In this document: positions 24,770-36,814 of the stretch, piece after piece
Position numbering within the stretch: the stretch's first letter is position 1
Layout: each line of letters begins with the position of its first letter
Assembly (NCBI GenBank): GCA_032622095.1
Contig: CP136063.1
Location: 83,179,980-83,243,979, forward strand
Origin: Siphonodentalium dalli
Taxonomy: Eukaryota; Mollusca; Scaphopoda; Gadilida; Siphonodentaliidae
Length of the DNA: 64,000 nt
Reading direction: 5' to 3'
Notes under the pieces: generated by a model
Databases searched by the model: none
What the model saw: the letters and a program-made list of their open reading frames with translations, nothing else
What the model was told of the DNA's origin: nothing
Position numbers and translations under genes: made by a program

Positions 24770-24988
24770 TACAGTAATGCCCTAAGTATATGACCCTTTA
24801 ACCACATCAGAATTATGGGAATTTTTGTTCAGGATTTAGTCGGAAATATGGCTTGTTGCCATTCATCAGAAAGCTCTCAGTGAGAGCTTTCTGATGAATG
24901 GCAAGAAGCCATATTTCCGACTAAATCCTGAAAAATTACCCATAATTCTGCTCTGGTTAAGGAGTCCATTATTTAGGGCATTACTGTA
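24770..24988. mobile_element. Pal-TA MITE, full palindrome
   Basis: A GTATATGACCCTTTAACC left tip variant paired with a standard right arm; preceded by a GATA-type microsatellite (24748-24770). Confidence 0.9.
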
Positions 24989-25259
24989 GGAGATCCCTCC
25001 TTTAGTTTGGAGCACCCCACACATAGCAGGTTAAAAATAAATATAAAACCTGAAATACTTCGAGCTCTATGTAAAATACTGTAGCATTAAAGGTTTGTTA
25101 TAAGAGGGTTTATTGTTTTAAGATATCTATGTACATGTAGAGTATCATTAGGGCTGATATGTACAAGTTTCAGTATAAAAAACAGTTGGTTATGTAGGTC
25201 GTACAGCTGGGTGGTGTAAGTTATAATTTGGTAATGTAGATTAAAAGTGGGATTTTCCA

Positions 25260-25658
25260 TTAACCCTTTACCCAACAAACCGGCCAAAACCGGCCAAATA
25301 AAGCTTCAACAGCCTAAAATATCTTGGGTCTGTCTCAATAAAACCATACAAATATGGATATCATTGGAACCGGCTCATTGACCACATTGTGATGGTTATA
25401 GTTATGCCCTGTGCCAATGCATTCTCTTATATATGCGAGTCGACCATAGGTCGCCTCGCATATATAAGAGAATGCATTGGCCTAAAAAAAATCTTTTTTA
25501 ACACTTATTACCATTTTTTCTTACATTATTTAACAATTTTATAATTTTTAATGTGTTAAGCCAATGCATTCTCTTATATATGCGAGGCGACCTATGGTCG
25601 ACTCGCATATATAAGAGAATGCATTGGCACAGGGCCGTTCTGTTGGGTAAAGGGTTAA
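25260..25658. mobile_element. TTAA-1 MITE, complete, two hairpins
   Basis: 391 bases between TTAA sites; nearly identical to the 18419 copy in the same orientation, which suggests recent activity. Confidence 0.9.
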
Positions 25659-25871
25659 CATGGATATTAATTGATTTTAGTGAATATTCTGAGCAGCTTA
25701 ACCCCAGCGTTCATTGTACATTACATTCTAATAGTGATCCTTTAATGAAGCTGCCTAATCTCTTTATCAATAGTTCCTTGTTAAATTAAATAAATGACTC
25801 AAGATTGTCTTATCATCAGATCTAATATTGTGTGTCCACCAATGTTCCCTAATAATTCCTTCACATGCATA

Positions 25872-26340
25872 TGTGCCAATCCTGAGTTTAGTGTGCCTGT
25901 CATTTGCAGCATGAGGTCCCCATAGGGTGAATTTAGTGACACTCTCCCGCATAGTGGGCTAGCATCACTAAATTCACCTTCTGGGGAATTCATTCTGCTT
26001 GTGCCTCATCCTCTTTGGAAAGTTTCGTTTCTTTATTGTCAAATTTCTATAGAAACGTCTTCACATAGATTCTATTTCTTTTTTAGTTTAGTTTCTCTAT
26101 ATCACCAAATAGGCAGATGACACTTAGCATAATCGAGGTTCCCAATGGGTGTACATCACAATATTCTCTATTTGGGAACATCAATCTGAGTTTATGTCTC
26201 CTGTAGCAGATGATTCCATGCAGAATGAGGTCCCCAGACAGTGATTTAGTGATGCTAGCCTGCTATGCGGGATTGTGTCACTAAATTCACCCTCTGGGGA
26301 CCTAATTCTGCAAATGACAGCCACACTAAACTCATGCTTG
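25872..26340. repeat. GAGGTCC family, longest copy
   Basis: Tips GAGTTTAGTGTGCCTGTCAT and AATGACAGCCACACTAAACT are inverted. The middle has the TATAGAAACGTCTTC and TTTTTTAGTTTAGTTTCTCT block and GGTTCCCAATGGGTGTACAT. Its right tip abuts duplicated segment R. Confidence 0.78.
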
Positions 26341-26600
26341 ATATGTGCATATTAGATTTTCACTCAAAGTGTACATACAGGGTGACCTTTATTTTTATCT
26401 CCACAAGGTACATGTATGATGTATGATGTAGTGAATTGATATTAGCATATCCGCATTTCCCCCCACTACCCACTACCGACCGATAACTCCCCAACCGAGA
26501 CAGCCTCATATAGACATACTAGCCTTAATGGTAACATATTGGGTTCATATGAGATATCAAACATTAGAACTTTATCAGATGTTTGGGTAGATTTCAGAAG
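26335..26600 (-). repeat. Duplicated segment R, copy 2, without the hAT insertion
   Basis: Reverse complement of 2792-2881 joined to 4035-4230. The junction CATATAGACATACTAGCC at about 26507-26524 is the intact target site of the 2882-4028 element. Confidence 0.9.
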
Positions 26601-26818
26601 TACAGTAATGCCCTAAATAATCGACTCCTTAACCACAGCAGAATTATGGGTAATTTTTCAGGATTTAGTCGGAAATATGGCTTGTTGTCAATCATCGGAG
26701 AGCTCTCACTGAGAGCTTTCCGATGAATGGCAACAAGCCACATTTCCGACTAAATCCTGAAAAATTACTCATAATTCTGCTGTGAATAAGGAGTCGATTA
26801 TTTAGGGCATTGCTGTAC
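26601..26818. mobile_element. Pal-TA MITE, full palindrome, part of the duplicated segment
   Basis: Sits at exactly the same end of segment R as the 2567-2791 copy, so it was inserted before the segment was duplicated. Confidence 0.92.
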
Positions 26819-26999
26819 ATGTTGGTAAGGGGCACTCATTGCCTGGACAAAAAGGGGAAAACCTATTCAAGCAGCACCCCCTATTGATCTAGGGCAAGAA
26901 CCATATTTCCAATACCCCTCCCCATGCTCTAGCACTCACACACAGGCAAATACTGACAGTATCAACAAGTGGAATCTCTGTTGAACACTGAATTAGGCC

Positions 27000-27355
27000 C
27001 AAAAAAAAAACCCCTCATTGTTTCCGATACCCTGCCTGGCTGAAATTTTCTTGCCTGCCTCAAAATTTTTTTCCAATTTTCTCCAGAAAGCTTAAGTCTA
27101 ATATAGTTAACTGTTAGAGTGTCAATGTGAATATTTATCATTTTCCCAATCCCAAAAGCAAAAATAAGTGGTCATTATTAAAGCTCAACATTGGTAGAGA
27201 TCTTACTGCAGAATGAATGAACAAGGGACAACATGTTTTTATCCAAGGTTTTAAAAAAAAAAATCGGCAAAAAAAAAAATATCCCTGCCTGCCGTCCTGG
27301 AAATTTTTCCCAATGCTATCAGAAACAGAGAAGTTTTTTGTTTTGGCCTTATGCT
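27000..27355. repeat. Low-complexity and dispersed repeat Q
   Basis: Poly-A/T rich, with CCTGCCTG blocks and GTTTTGGCCTTA; similar blocks at 41770-41800 and 43200-43285. The 89- and 84-codon frames here are low complexity. Confidence 0.4.
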
Positions 27356-27555
27356 TAACCCATTTTAGACTTAATGGAATCTCCCACACAGTTATAAAAT
27401 TATACATGGGATTTTCTATTATTTATTTGGAGGGATGTTCAGGTAATAAAAGCAGACAGGCAAAAACATAATACAAGATTAGAAGGATTTCTATTCATTG
27501 GTAGGAAATGTTCACTGTTCAGATAATAAGTTCAACAAACAACCATAGAAATGTA
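27355..27555. mobile_element. TTAA-3 MITE, left part
   Basis: TTAACCCATTTTAGACTTAA, GGTAATAAAAGCAGAC and AAGTTCAACAAAC; the right terminus is missing. Ends 115 bases before the first coding exon. Confidence 0.65.
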
Positions 27556-27669
27556 TGTTCTCAGTTCTCCATGTATTATGCATCTATTGTAGAATTTTAT
27601 TGAACATAATTATATTGTAGCTGAAATAAAATTCATATATTACATGTTAGCTATCTTTTGTATTTGCAG

Positions 27670-27731
27670 GTTACCTGTAGTTTAGTGGCGGGTCTGTTGT
27701 AAGCATGTGTGGGTGCGGCTGCTGTGAGAAG
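27670..27731 (+). CDS. SLC44A1: SLC44A1 exon 1 of the coding region (start codon at 27705)
   Basis: The ATG at 27705 has A at -3 and opens a nine-codon peptide, MCGCGCCEK, ending at donor AAG|GTATGG (phase 0). A cysteine-rich start followed by an acidic stretch fits CTL1 proteins, several of which begin MGCC. Upstream, TATTTGCAG|GTTACC at 27661-27670 looks like an acceptor, so 27670-27704 would be 5' UTR and a further non-coding exon would lie upstream. Too short to prove by homology; supported by phase, Kozak context and the fit of exon 2. Confidence 0.72.
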
Positions 27732-30700
27732 GTATGGATTTTATTACTTTGATGGATTTATACTAACCCATGCAGGAAACATTATCAGCTGTGTTTTGAT
27801 AAACCTAGAACATCATGTTATGCTTTGTTTTAATAATAAAGCTGGCTAATCTCAACTGGAGAAATATACCACTTCCCCACTACATTGGATTATAGTACAT
27901 GTAACTGTAGTGAAGTGCTATTCAACACTGCAGTAATATACATTGTCAGCACATGTATATATGAACAGCCTATCTATCCCAACTTTAGTGCAGGGAAATC
28001 AAGTACAATCATTGGTAACAAATTGTGTTACAGAATTCAGGGCCTGGAACCTAGTACGTCAATGTCACCAATCAAGTTGCTAACCCAAAGTGATTTTGAT
28101 TTTTATGTCGCCCAGATAATGCACTATTATTTGCACAGATTTTCAAAAAATAAGTTCACTGTTCAAAGAAGCTTTGATCTTCCATCACTAACCCTCCATA
28201 GTATACCGTAATTGTACTGAATGTTATTGTCACCCGTTCCATATAGGCCTAATATAAAGCAATATAAACTGGGCCCAGAACAACGGAAAACGCGTCGTTT
28301 TGAATGTAGTATACGCAAAATTTCCCAGACCCCCACCTATGAGAGGGGGGTTAAACCCACCTCTCATGCTCTCCCCCACTAGCCGCTTCGCGGCTCGGAT
28401 GATGCTACGCATCATATATACAACAATACATAGCACCCCCCCCCCCCCTTTTTCAAAATTTCTGGAACAGCCACTGACTGTACATTGGTGATATAGGTTT
28501 CTGGCCCTGAATTCAAAACTCACATTATTTGTATTCTGGATAATGTTGTGATGTCTTGTTAGATCTTTTATTTTTAAGTGACCCATAGTTTTTGAACCAT
28601 TATCAGACTAATATAATAACAATTTAATAATTAAAATAAAATAAATATCTAATTCTGAAACACTGGAGACCTGCTACTTGTTCATTTTATACACCCGTTT
28701 TAAAACTGAGTGTTTTACGTCCATCCATCCATTCATAATTTTGTTTCTGAATGATAGTAGCAGTTATTGAACTTTATGAAATGAAATTTGGTGTGTAGTT
28801 TCTCTGCCACAAAATACAGGCTGCTGTGTGAAGGTACAGTAATGCATGAAGTATATGACCCTTTAACCACAGTGGAATTATGGGAAATTTTTCAGGATTT
28901 ATTCAGAAATATGGCTTGTTGCCATTCACCGGAAAGCTCTCACTGAGAGCTTTTCGATGAATGGCAGCAATTTAAGCCATATTTCCGACTAAATCCTGCA
29001 AAATTTCCCATAATTCTGCTGTGGTTTAGGGGTTGATTATTTATGACATTACTGTATGATTGGCATACATTTTATTCACCTGTAGATTTATAGTAACCAG
29101 GAACCAGCTGTGTTTTGATATACCTAGAAATCATGTTACCTTGTTTTGATAATAAATCTACCTTGTGAAAATACACAATTTTCTACATGGATTGGCTGAT
29201 GATAGTGGAGTGCCCAGTCTCTTTGAAAAACCCTGGCTAATCTTTCGGGATTTTCACTCTTTCCCCACTGAATTTACACAGGTAAATTAACCGGACACTG
29301 TGTCTACATCAGTTGTATGGAAATTCTTTGTCTCACATGTGGGGCATTCATACTAATATTTATAGATGTGGTAGGTACAGTAATGCTCTAAGTAATCGAC
29401 TTCTTAACCACAGCAGAATTATGGGTAACTTTTCAGGATTTAGTCGGATATATGGCTTGTTGCCATTCATCGGAAAGCGCTCCCCGAGAGCTTTCCAATG
29501 AATGGCAACAAGCCATATTTCCGACTAAATCCTGAAAAGTTACCCATAATTCTGCTGTGGTTAAGGGGTCGATTACTTAGGGCATTACTGTAGTCCTATT
29601 GTGCCAATGTATTCTTTTATATATGCGAGTCGACCATACATGTAGGTCGCCTTGCATATATAAGAGAATGCATTGGCCTAACAAATTTTGTATTAGTTTT
29701 TATAATTGCTAAAAAATGTAAGAACAAATGAATCGATTATTAAAGAATGTAAAAAAAAATGATAAAAATTGATAAAGAGTGTAAGAAAAAAATAATAAAA
29801 ATGATAAAATTGTTAAAGAATGGGAGAAAAATTTATAATAAGAATTGTTAGGCCAATGCATTCTCTTATGTATGCAAGGTGACCTATGGTCGACATGCAT
29901 ATATAAGAGAATGCACATATACTATTGGTACAGTGTCTTTAATGTTGTGCCAGTGCAGCTCCCATCATGAAAGGGTTAATGAGTGAGTCATGCAACTCAT
30001 ATGGTATAAACTAATTTAATTCACTGTTAATGATGTTCATCAGTTGTTGCCATGAAATGTGTCATTCACACACATGTCAATATGATATGTAAAATACTCT
30101 GTACAGGCAGACAAAACGTTCCACACAAATATGGCAATTATTTGGGACACTCATCATTTATGGACTGGTTTGAACACGAACCTGGTATTATGTGATCAGT
30201 CTGTTGTAGCTGTTGAAATCGTTATTGTACATGCATTTCTCTGAATTTACAAGAATCTTGTAAAGATAGGTGCTTTGACAGAAATATTGGTAATACAGTA
30301 ATGCTCTAATTAATCGACTCCTTAACCTCGGGGAGAGCTTTCCGATGAATGGCAACAAGCCATATTTCCGACTAAATTCTGAAAAGTTACCCATAATTCT
30401 GATGTGGTTAAGGAGTCGATTAATTAGAGCATTACTGTATAGACAACTCTAGTAGAGATATTAGATAAGCCTCTCGGTGCAAATTGGTTTTCAAGCAATA
30501 AACAAACATCAATATGTCCTTTAATACTTTGTAAAATAAAATATACAGTAATGCCCTAAATAATCGACTCCTTAACCACAGCAGAATTATGGGTAACTTT
30601 TCAGGATTCAGTCAGAAATATGGCTTGTTGGCATTCTTATGAACAAGCCATATTTCCGACTAAATCCTGAAAAGTTACCCATAATTCTGCTGTGATTATG

Positions 30701-33700
30701 GAGTCGATTATTTGGGGCATTACTGTATGAACAGTTTTTACATATATCTAGTAGAATGTTATCTGGTGATATCCTCTTTATTGGAGGCAATGTGTTTAAA
30801 ACAGAAAAATAGCGTGCACCAAAGGAGTGTGTCAAATTTTCTCAATATGGGCACTATTATTAATATATACCAATATATATACTAACTACTTTGGGAGCAT
30901 TTATTCAGCATCAAAAGGGTTTGCGGCTCCTGCACAAAGGGGCCTGTGATCGCTCATTTCGATCCCAGACATGCTAATTACTAGAGGTGCCACGATTATT
31001 TATTTTGATAATCGATAATCGGTCTTCAATAATCGACTATAATCGATTAATCGTACATAATAATAATAACATCAGTAGAAGTATTCCGTAATATGGCCTA
31101 TTGCCATATTGACTGGATGCTGGTTAACTGCTTTCGCTGCTTGTTTGAGGCTTCGGCTGATGTAATTTTTGTGTTAATAAAGTGCATCATAAACCACCGG
31201 TAATGACTAATGAGCACAATGTGTTCAATACAAGCGAAGTTCTCGGCGATGTCATGGTTATAATATTTGTGAGTTCATTGGAACGTAGCGATTAATTTAA
31301 CAGCCAAACATACAAGCAATATAAAAGTAGGAATGCACGACGGACCGACGGTGGTTCCTAAAAAAGGAATCTAATGTTACGGAAACTATAAGTTTCAGCG
31401 AACTTCCAGAGCATGGATAACAATTACAAAGGTGGGCCCCTGCCCGCAAATTTCAGGACTCATAAAAAAATAAGTATTTGGTAATAGTTAATTTCATTTA
31501 GCAGTCACCACACTATAAGCGATAGCCTGTACTAGTAACATCTAAGTATACTTATACAAACAAAGTATACTTGCTGCAAATGACACCGCCGAGAATATCG
31601 CTGATTAAAATGCCGTAGGTTCCCTGATATCGAGAGAATGTCAATCAACTCCCCTTTGGTCCAATGAGATTCAAGGGCGAGGGCTATCAGTTCACTGACA
31701 GTCAGTCCATTTCAAAGACGTAGTGCCGCCTTTCTTGTAGAAATATACAACGATGTCGGCATAAGTTCAAAGCTGCAGTGCCGCCATCATGGTGCCATGC
31801 AATTTGAAGAATATACAATGACTCGAAGAGTAACCATGTCATCAAATGAACTGCCGGCTGTTTGCAACATATACTAGTAGTACTCAAGTTGTCGGAATCT
31901 CTTTGATACATGATCAAATGTTGTTAACCCCTCGGTTGTATATTATACTGTGAAAAACAATCAGGGTATTCAACAATAACTGGCATTTTCCAACGTCCGA
32001 AATAAATAACGCAGATTAATCGACGACGGAAATGGTAATCGATTATCGGCTTTATCAACGGTTCATCGATTATACGATTAATCGTGGCACCCCTACTAAT
32101 TACCAGGAGCCTTTTATTAAACGGCAGCTCTGCCCTTCATAAACATTTTTATTGTTTAATCATTTTGATTTTTAAGAAAATAAATAAAATTTATCTCGCT
32201 CAATTTAACCAAATATTGGATTTTTTTTTTTTTAAATCAAAATTTTTTAAAACTAACACCATGTATTAACATCCATCTGGGTACCCCGAGTTACCACCCC
32301 AACTTTGTTTGAAATCGGCCCAGGGGTCTGGGAGAAAAATCGCGAACAGATAGACAGATCCCACTCATTTATATATATATATATATAGATATTACGCCAT
32401 TCCAAGGCATAAGTTGTTGTACTTCCTTTCAAATTTAATTTGTTACCGAAACATTCCGCTTCCAGAATTTCAACATGAATTCCATAAAATGTCCAGGGAT
32501 GGTCTCAATGAAAGTTTTGTTATTTATGTTCATGATCTGTAGCACTTTTAACCCTTTCATAACGGGAGTGGTGCTGGTGCAGAGTTAAATATCATGTGCC
32601 AGTGCATTCTCTTATATATGTGAGTCTCCCATAGGGAGCCTCACATATATAAGAGAATGCACTGGCTTACAAGGTCAAGGTAAGTTTTGTTAGGCTAATG
32701 TATTCTCTTATTCTTATATATTCGAGGCGCCCTCTGGGAGACTCACATATATAAGAGAATGCATTGGCACAGGGTTTTCACAAAATTTCAGGAGGCGCTG
32801 CAGTCATGGATGGGTCAATAATGTTTTAATTACCATACTAGCATTATTCTTCTATACTATACTATACCATACTTCATTGCGTGAAGGTCCCTACTCAAGA
32901 TGCATCGTTTTTGGCAACTTTTTTGAGCTGATTTTGTTTTGTGTAGCTTATACATGTAGTCATGTAATTTCTCCTGGGTAGTCAATTCATAGTTTATTGC
33001 GAAATTGGCTCGCCAAAATCATGCAATCTCAAACTGGGACCATCCCCTTCTGTGAAATAGATTAATAAGGAACAGGAATTAACAAAGAGATACATGCTTT
33101 GGTTGTTTTAAGTTATAAAGTTCAAGACTTTGCACTGGCGGAATATGATCTCTACGGGCGTAGTCAGGAGTAGAGATTTATGGCATGATCTAAATCAGAC
33201 TGATTTATTATACGCCTTTTTGAAAAAAAAGGTTGTATTATGTAATCAGTCCGTCGTCCGTCCATCCGTTAACATTTTTGGTTTCCAATTGATAACTCCA
33301 GTTTGGATTATTTGATCTGAGCCAAAGTTAGTATGTGTATTTCCCAGCTACCAGTAATAATACAGGCCACATTCGAATATGGGTTCCGTCCCATTATTTT
33401 TACATGAGTTACGGACCTTTTTCGACAGAATTTGACTGTCTGTTACATTTATGCTTTTGCACCGATAAATCAAGTGTGGATTATTTTATCTGAACCAAAG
33501 CTGGTATGTGTGTTTCCCACCTAAGACCACAGCCCAAGTTTGAATATAGGTTCTGTCTAATTATTTTCACATGAGTTACGGCCATCTTTCGTCTTAGAAT
33601 TTTGGCATTGAAATTAGGGGCACATCAGATATTCTTTGTAAGCTCAAATTATTATTTTATTTTGCGGTAGTACAGTTCGAGATGGCTAAAGGACGTATTT

Positions 33701-36700
33701 TGACACTCCTTAGTGATGCTCTTGTATTGAACATGTATATAACATAATTCCTCTTTTCTAGGATGATGATGAGAAGGTTGACTTGAGTAACCCGACACGG
33801 AACCGAGGATGTACCGACATAATCCCTCTCATCCTATTCGTCCTTTTCTGGGCTGGAATGGTGAGTTGTTAACCCTGTCATTACTAAATTGATTCTCCCA
33901 TCAGTTATATATACGATAATAGCATAGTGTGTGTGTTGAGATGTGTTTTATCTCAATGAGTTAGAAGTATGATTTTTGACATGGCTCTGCTGATATTCCC
34001 ATTGATATGCTGCCTAGTTCATATAACAGATGCAAACTACGTTTGATTGAAATGCAGGCAAATTTCCTCATATTTAATTGACATCCTAACAACTTCCCAT
34101 TTAAACAGATGTAACATCAGAACTATTTTGCTGACTATGATGTACATGTAGTTCCACTATGGGTACAAATGTTTAACCCATGAAATGACATTTGAACTTT
34201 TACACCCATAGTAGAAATTTATACCCACAGTATAGGGTGTAAATCTGAAATTTACAAAATAAGTGTTATACACACACTAACATAGGCAATTATGGTATAA
34301 AAAGGCACTTATGCGAATTAAAGCCACCCACTCCTTATTGAAATTGATGATACACTGCTTATTATAAAACAGCTCTTAGCCACTGGCTGACTTTGAATGG
34401 CTTGAGATATCAGTTGGGATGATGCTGTTTTTGGACTGAGTCCCGCCCCGTTGCTCTTCTATAAGAGACGTTCATTCAAAAGACTTAACACATGTAAACG
34501 TAGAGCCTGCAGGCATTCACGTAAACCTCAAAATGTGATTGATCACCGGACATGTCCGCTATTAATCTTTCTTCTAAATGATATATTTTCTACCATGATA
34601 GAAAAAGGTGTAGTGATGATACGATCATTTAATGTATTGTTTGCATGCATTTTCTGATAGCGTGACAAATCAAAATTCTCTGGAAATCTAGGCTTTGTTG
34701 ACTTATATATCTCGTTGCCTTGATATTTAATGGACCTCTGATATATGCATGTTTGATATCATCATGCTTGGGAAAGGCTGCCCTCTATGTTCATAAGCGC
34801 AAAGCTTCCATTTGACCTAATTCGAAGACATACAAGCAATATAACTCCGCCCACAACTCTGGGCGTAACGTCCATTATAGAAGAACCACGGGGCAGGACT
34901 CAGTCCACACAGCAGAATTATGGGTAATTGTTCAGAATTTAGTCTGAAATATGGCTTGTTGCCATTCATCGGAAAGCTCTCACTGAGAGCTTTTCAATGA
35001 ATGGCAACAAGCCATATTTCAGACTAAATCCAGAAAAATTACCCATAATTCTGCTGTGGTAAAGGATTCGATTATTTAGGACATTAAAGTATGTTCATTT
35101 ACGCAAAGCTTCCATTTGGCCTAATCCAAAGACGTACTACAAGCAATATAACTCCGCCCATAATTCAGTGCATAACGTCCATTATAGAAGAACAACGGGG
35201 CAGAACTCTGTCCAAAAACAGCATCATCCCAACAAATATCCCAAGCTGTTGTGGACCGAGAAGACTCGGTCTAGATGTGAACCAGAAGCATGAAGCAGAA
35301 GCTTACTGCAGTAGATTCATCAATAAGTGTCTTCAGTACAAATAGTACAAATACAAACACGACCCTGAATGGAAGTTTACCAATATGTTTTCCCATGACA
35401 TTAATCAGCTTAGAAGACAATGTGACAAACTCTCACCTCGTGACAAAGCAGCATTGATCTACATTCTTCACTCTCGCCACACATGTTGAGGTCTCGTATT
35501 CTCTGGCTTTCAATCCAGTTATTGGCAGCTGGGTGTCTTCTTTTGTTGACACTGGCATCTCAACGGGCAGCAATTTTTTTCTGTTGAATCAGCATTTCTG
35601 ATTGAGTGTTTCGTAAACTTTTAATTATCAGCAAACCGATATTGTTGTCAATACGCACAAAGTTTTTATATTTCAATGAATATCTTAGCAGTTAAGAACT
35701 CATTTCTTTGTAATTGAGAAAACAAAAGAAATTGTGCCATTACAGTTATTTCTAGAGAAACGGCAGACAAATTAATTGAATGTGTTAATTGATTGTACTT
35801 ACAGTGGACATACAGGATCTCTAATGAGTCGCAATTCTATACGAAATTTATTAACCGAGTGTACTAAATTTGTTTCGAGCGGAGCTTTAGCGAGGCTCGA
35901 ATCAAATTTAGTGGACGAGGTTAATACATTTTGTATACTATTGCGAAGAATTTGAGATTCATTTTATCACATAATCACATTTTAGCAAGGAAAAACGATC
36001 TTGAAATGGCTGGGGGTAAAAAAAAATTTATATTGATTTCTTTATCACAACCAAAGAGGAAGTAAAGACACCTTCAAGAAAAAATATAGTTCCGTTTTAA
36101 ATGTCTTTTTTGTTGACAAAATTGTTCAACCACCCTTATCACCCATGTTTATCTCATACCGGTAGTCAACTCTAAATAACCCAACACCAATCGAATATCA
36201 TAATTATATTATAATTAACATGATAATAAAGTTGCGGCATTGACTTCATTGCGCTATTATTATTACGTCACTCCGCGTGCCGATAATACACATGTGTCTT
36301 AGTAAAAATATGAGGCTGGCTTAGGGGCTAATTTTGTGATAAAACAGTTTTATGGAAGGAAGATTAAATTTTGCATTTTTCAGCTGCATTAATCCAGTAA
36401 AAGGCAGAAAATTCTCATATCGTAACCCTTCCATGACGATTCCTGAAATTTTGGGAAAACACTGCCAATGCATTCTCTTATATAATCGAGTTGTCCATAG
36501 GGTTTGATTGATTGACTGGGGTTTAATGTCACTTTCAGTAACTAAGACCATATCACGACATTGCCAGTTTTAGTGGTGGAGGAAATTCTCACACTTACGT
36601 CTAATCTAACAGTGATTTCAATGGCTGATAAACTCGTTGATCATGTGCGGCAAACCACCAGCCATCGGCGAGTAACTGGCGAGTAACCAGATAACGATTT

Positions 36701-36777
36701 CTAGTTACAATGTACATCATGGAAACATGTGGATTAGATGGCTTGGAGTTATTCCCCTAACCGACTGAGCCACCAAG

Positions 36778-36814
<37 letters not shown>

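Noticed and set aside
27885-28211. 108-codon frame just after the first coding exon as alternative SLC44A1 coding
   Set aside because: No CTL1 similarity; exon 1 to exon 2 joins in phase without it.
36761-36772. A tRNA gene on the minus strand
   Set aside because: Only the A-box region is tRNA-like; no cloverleaf or B-box at the proper distance, and the tail and target duplication show a SINE.
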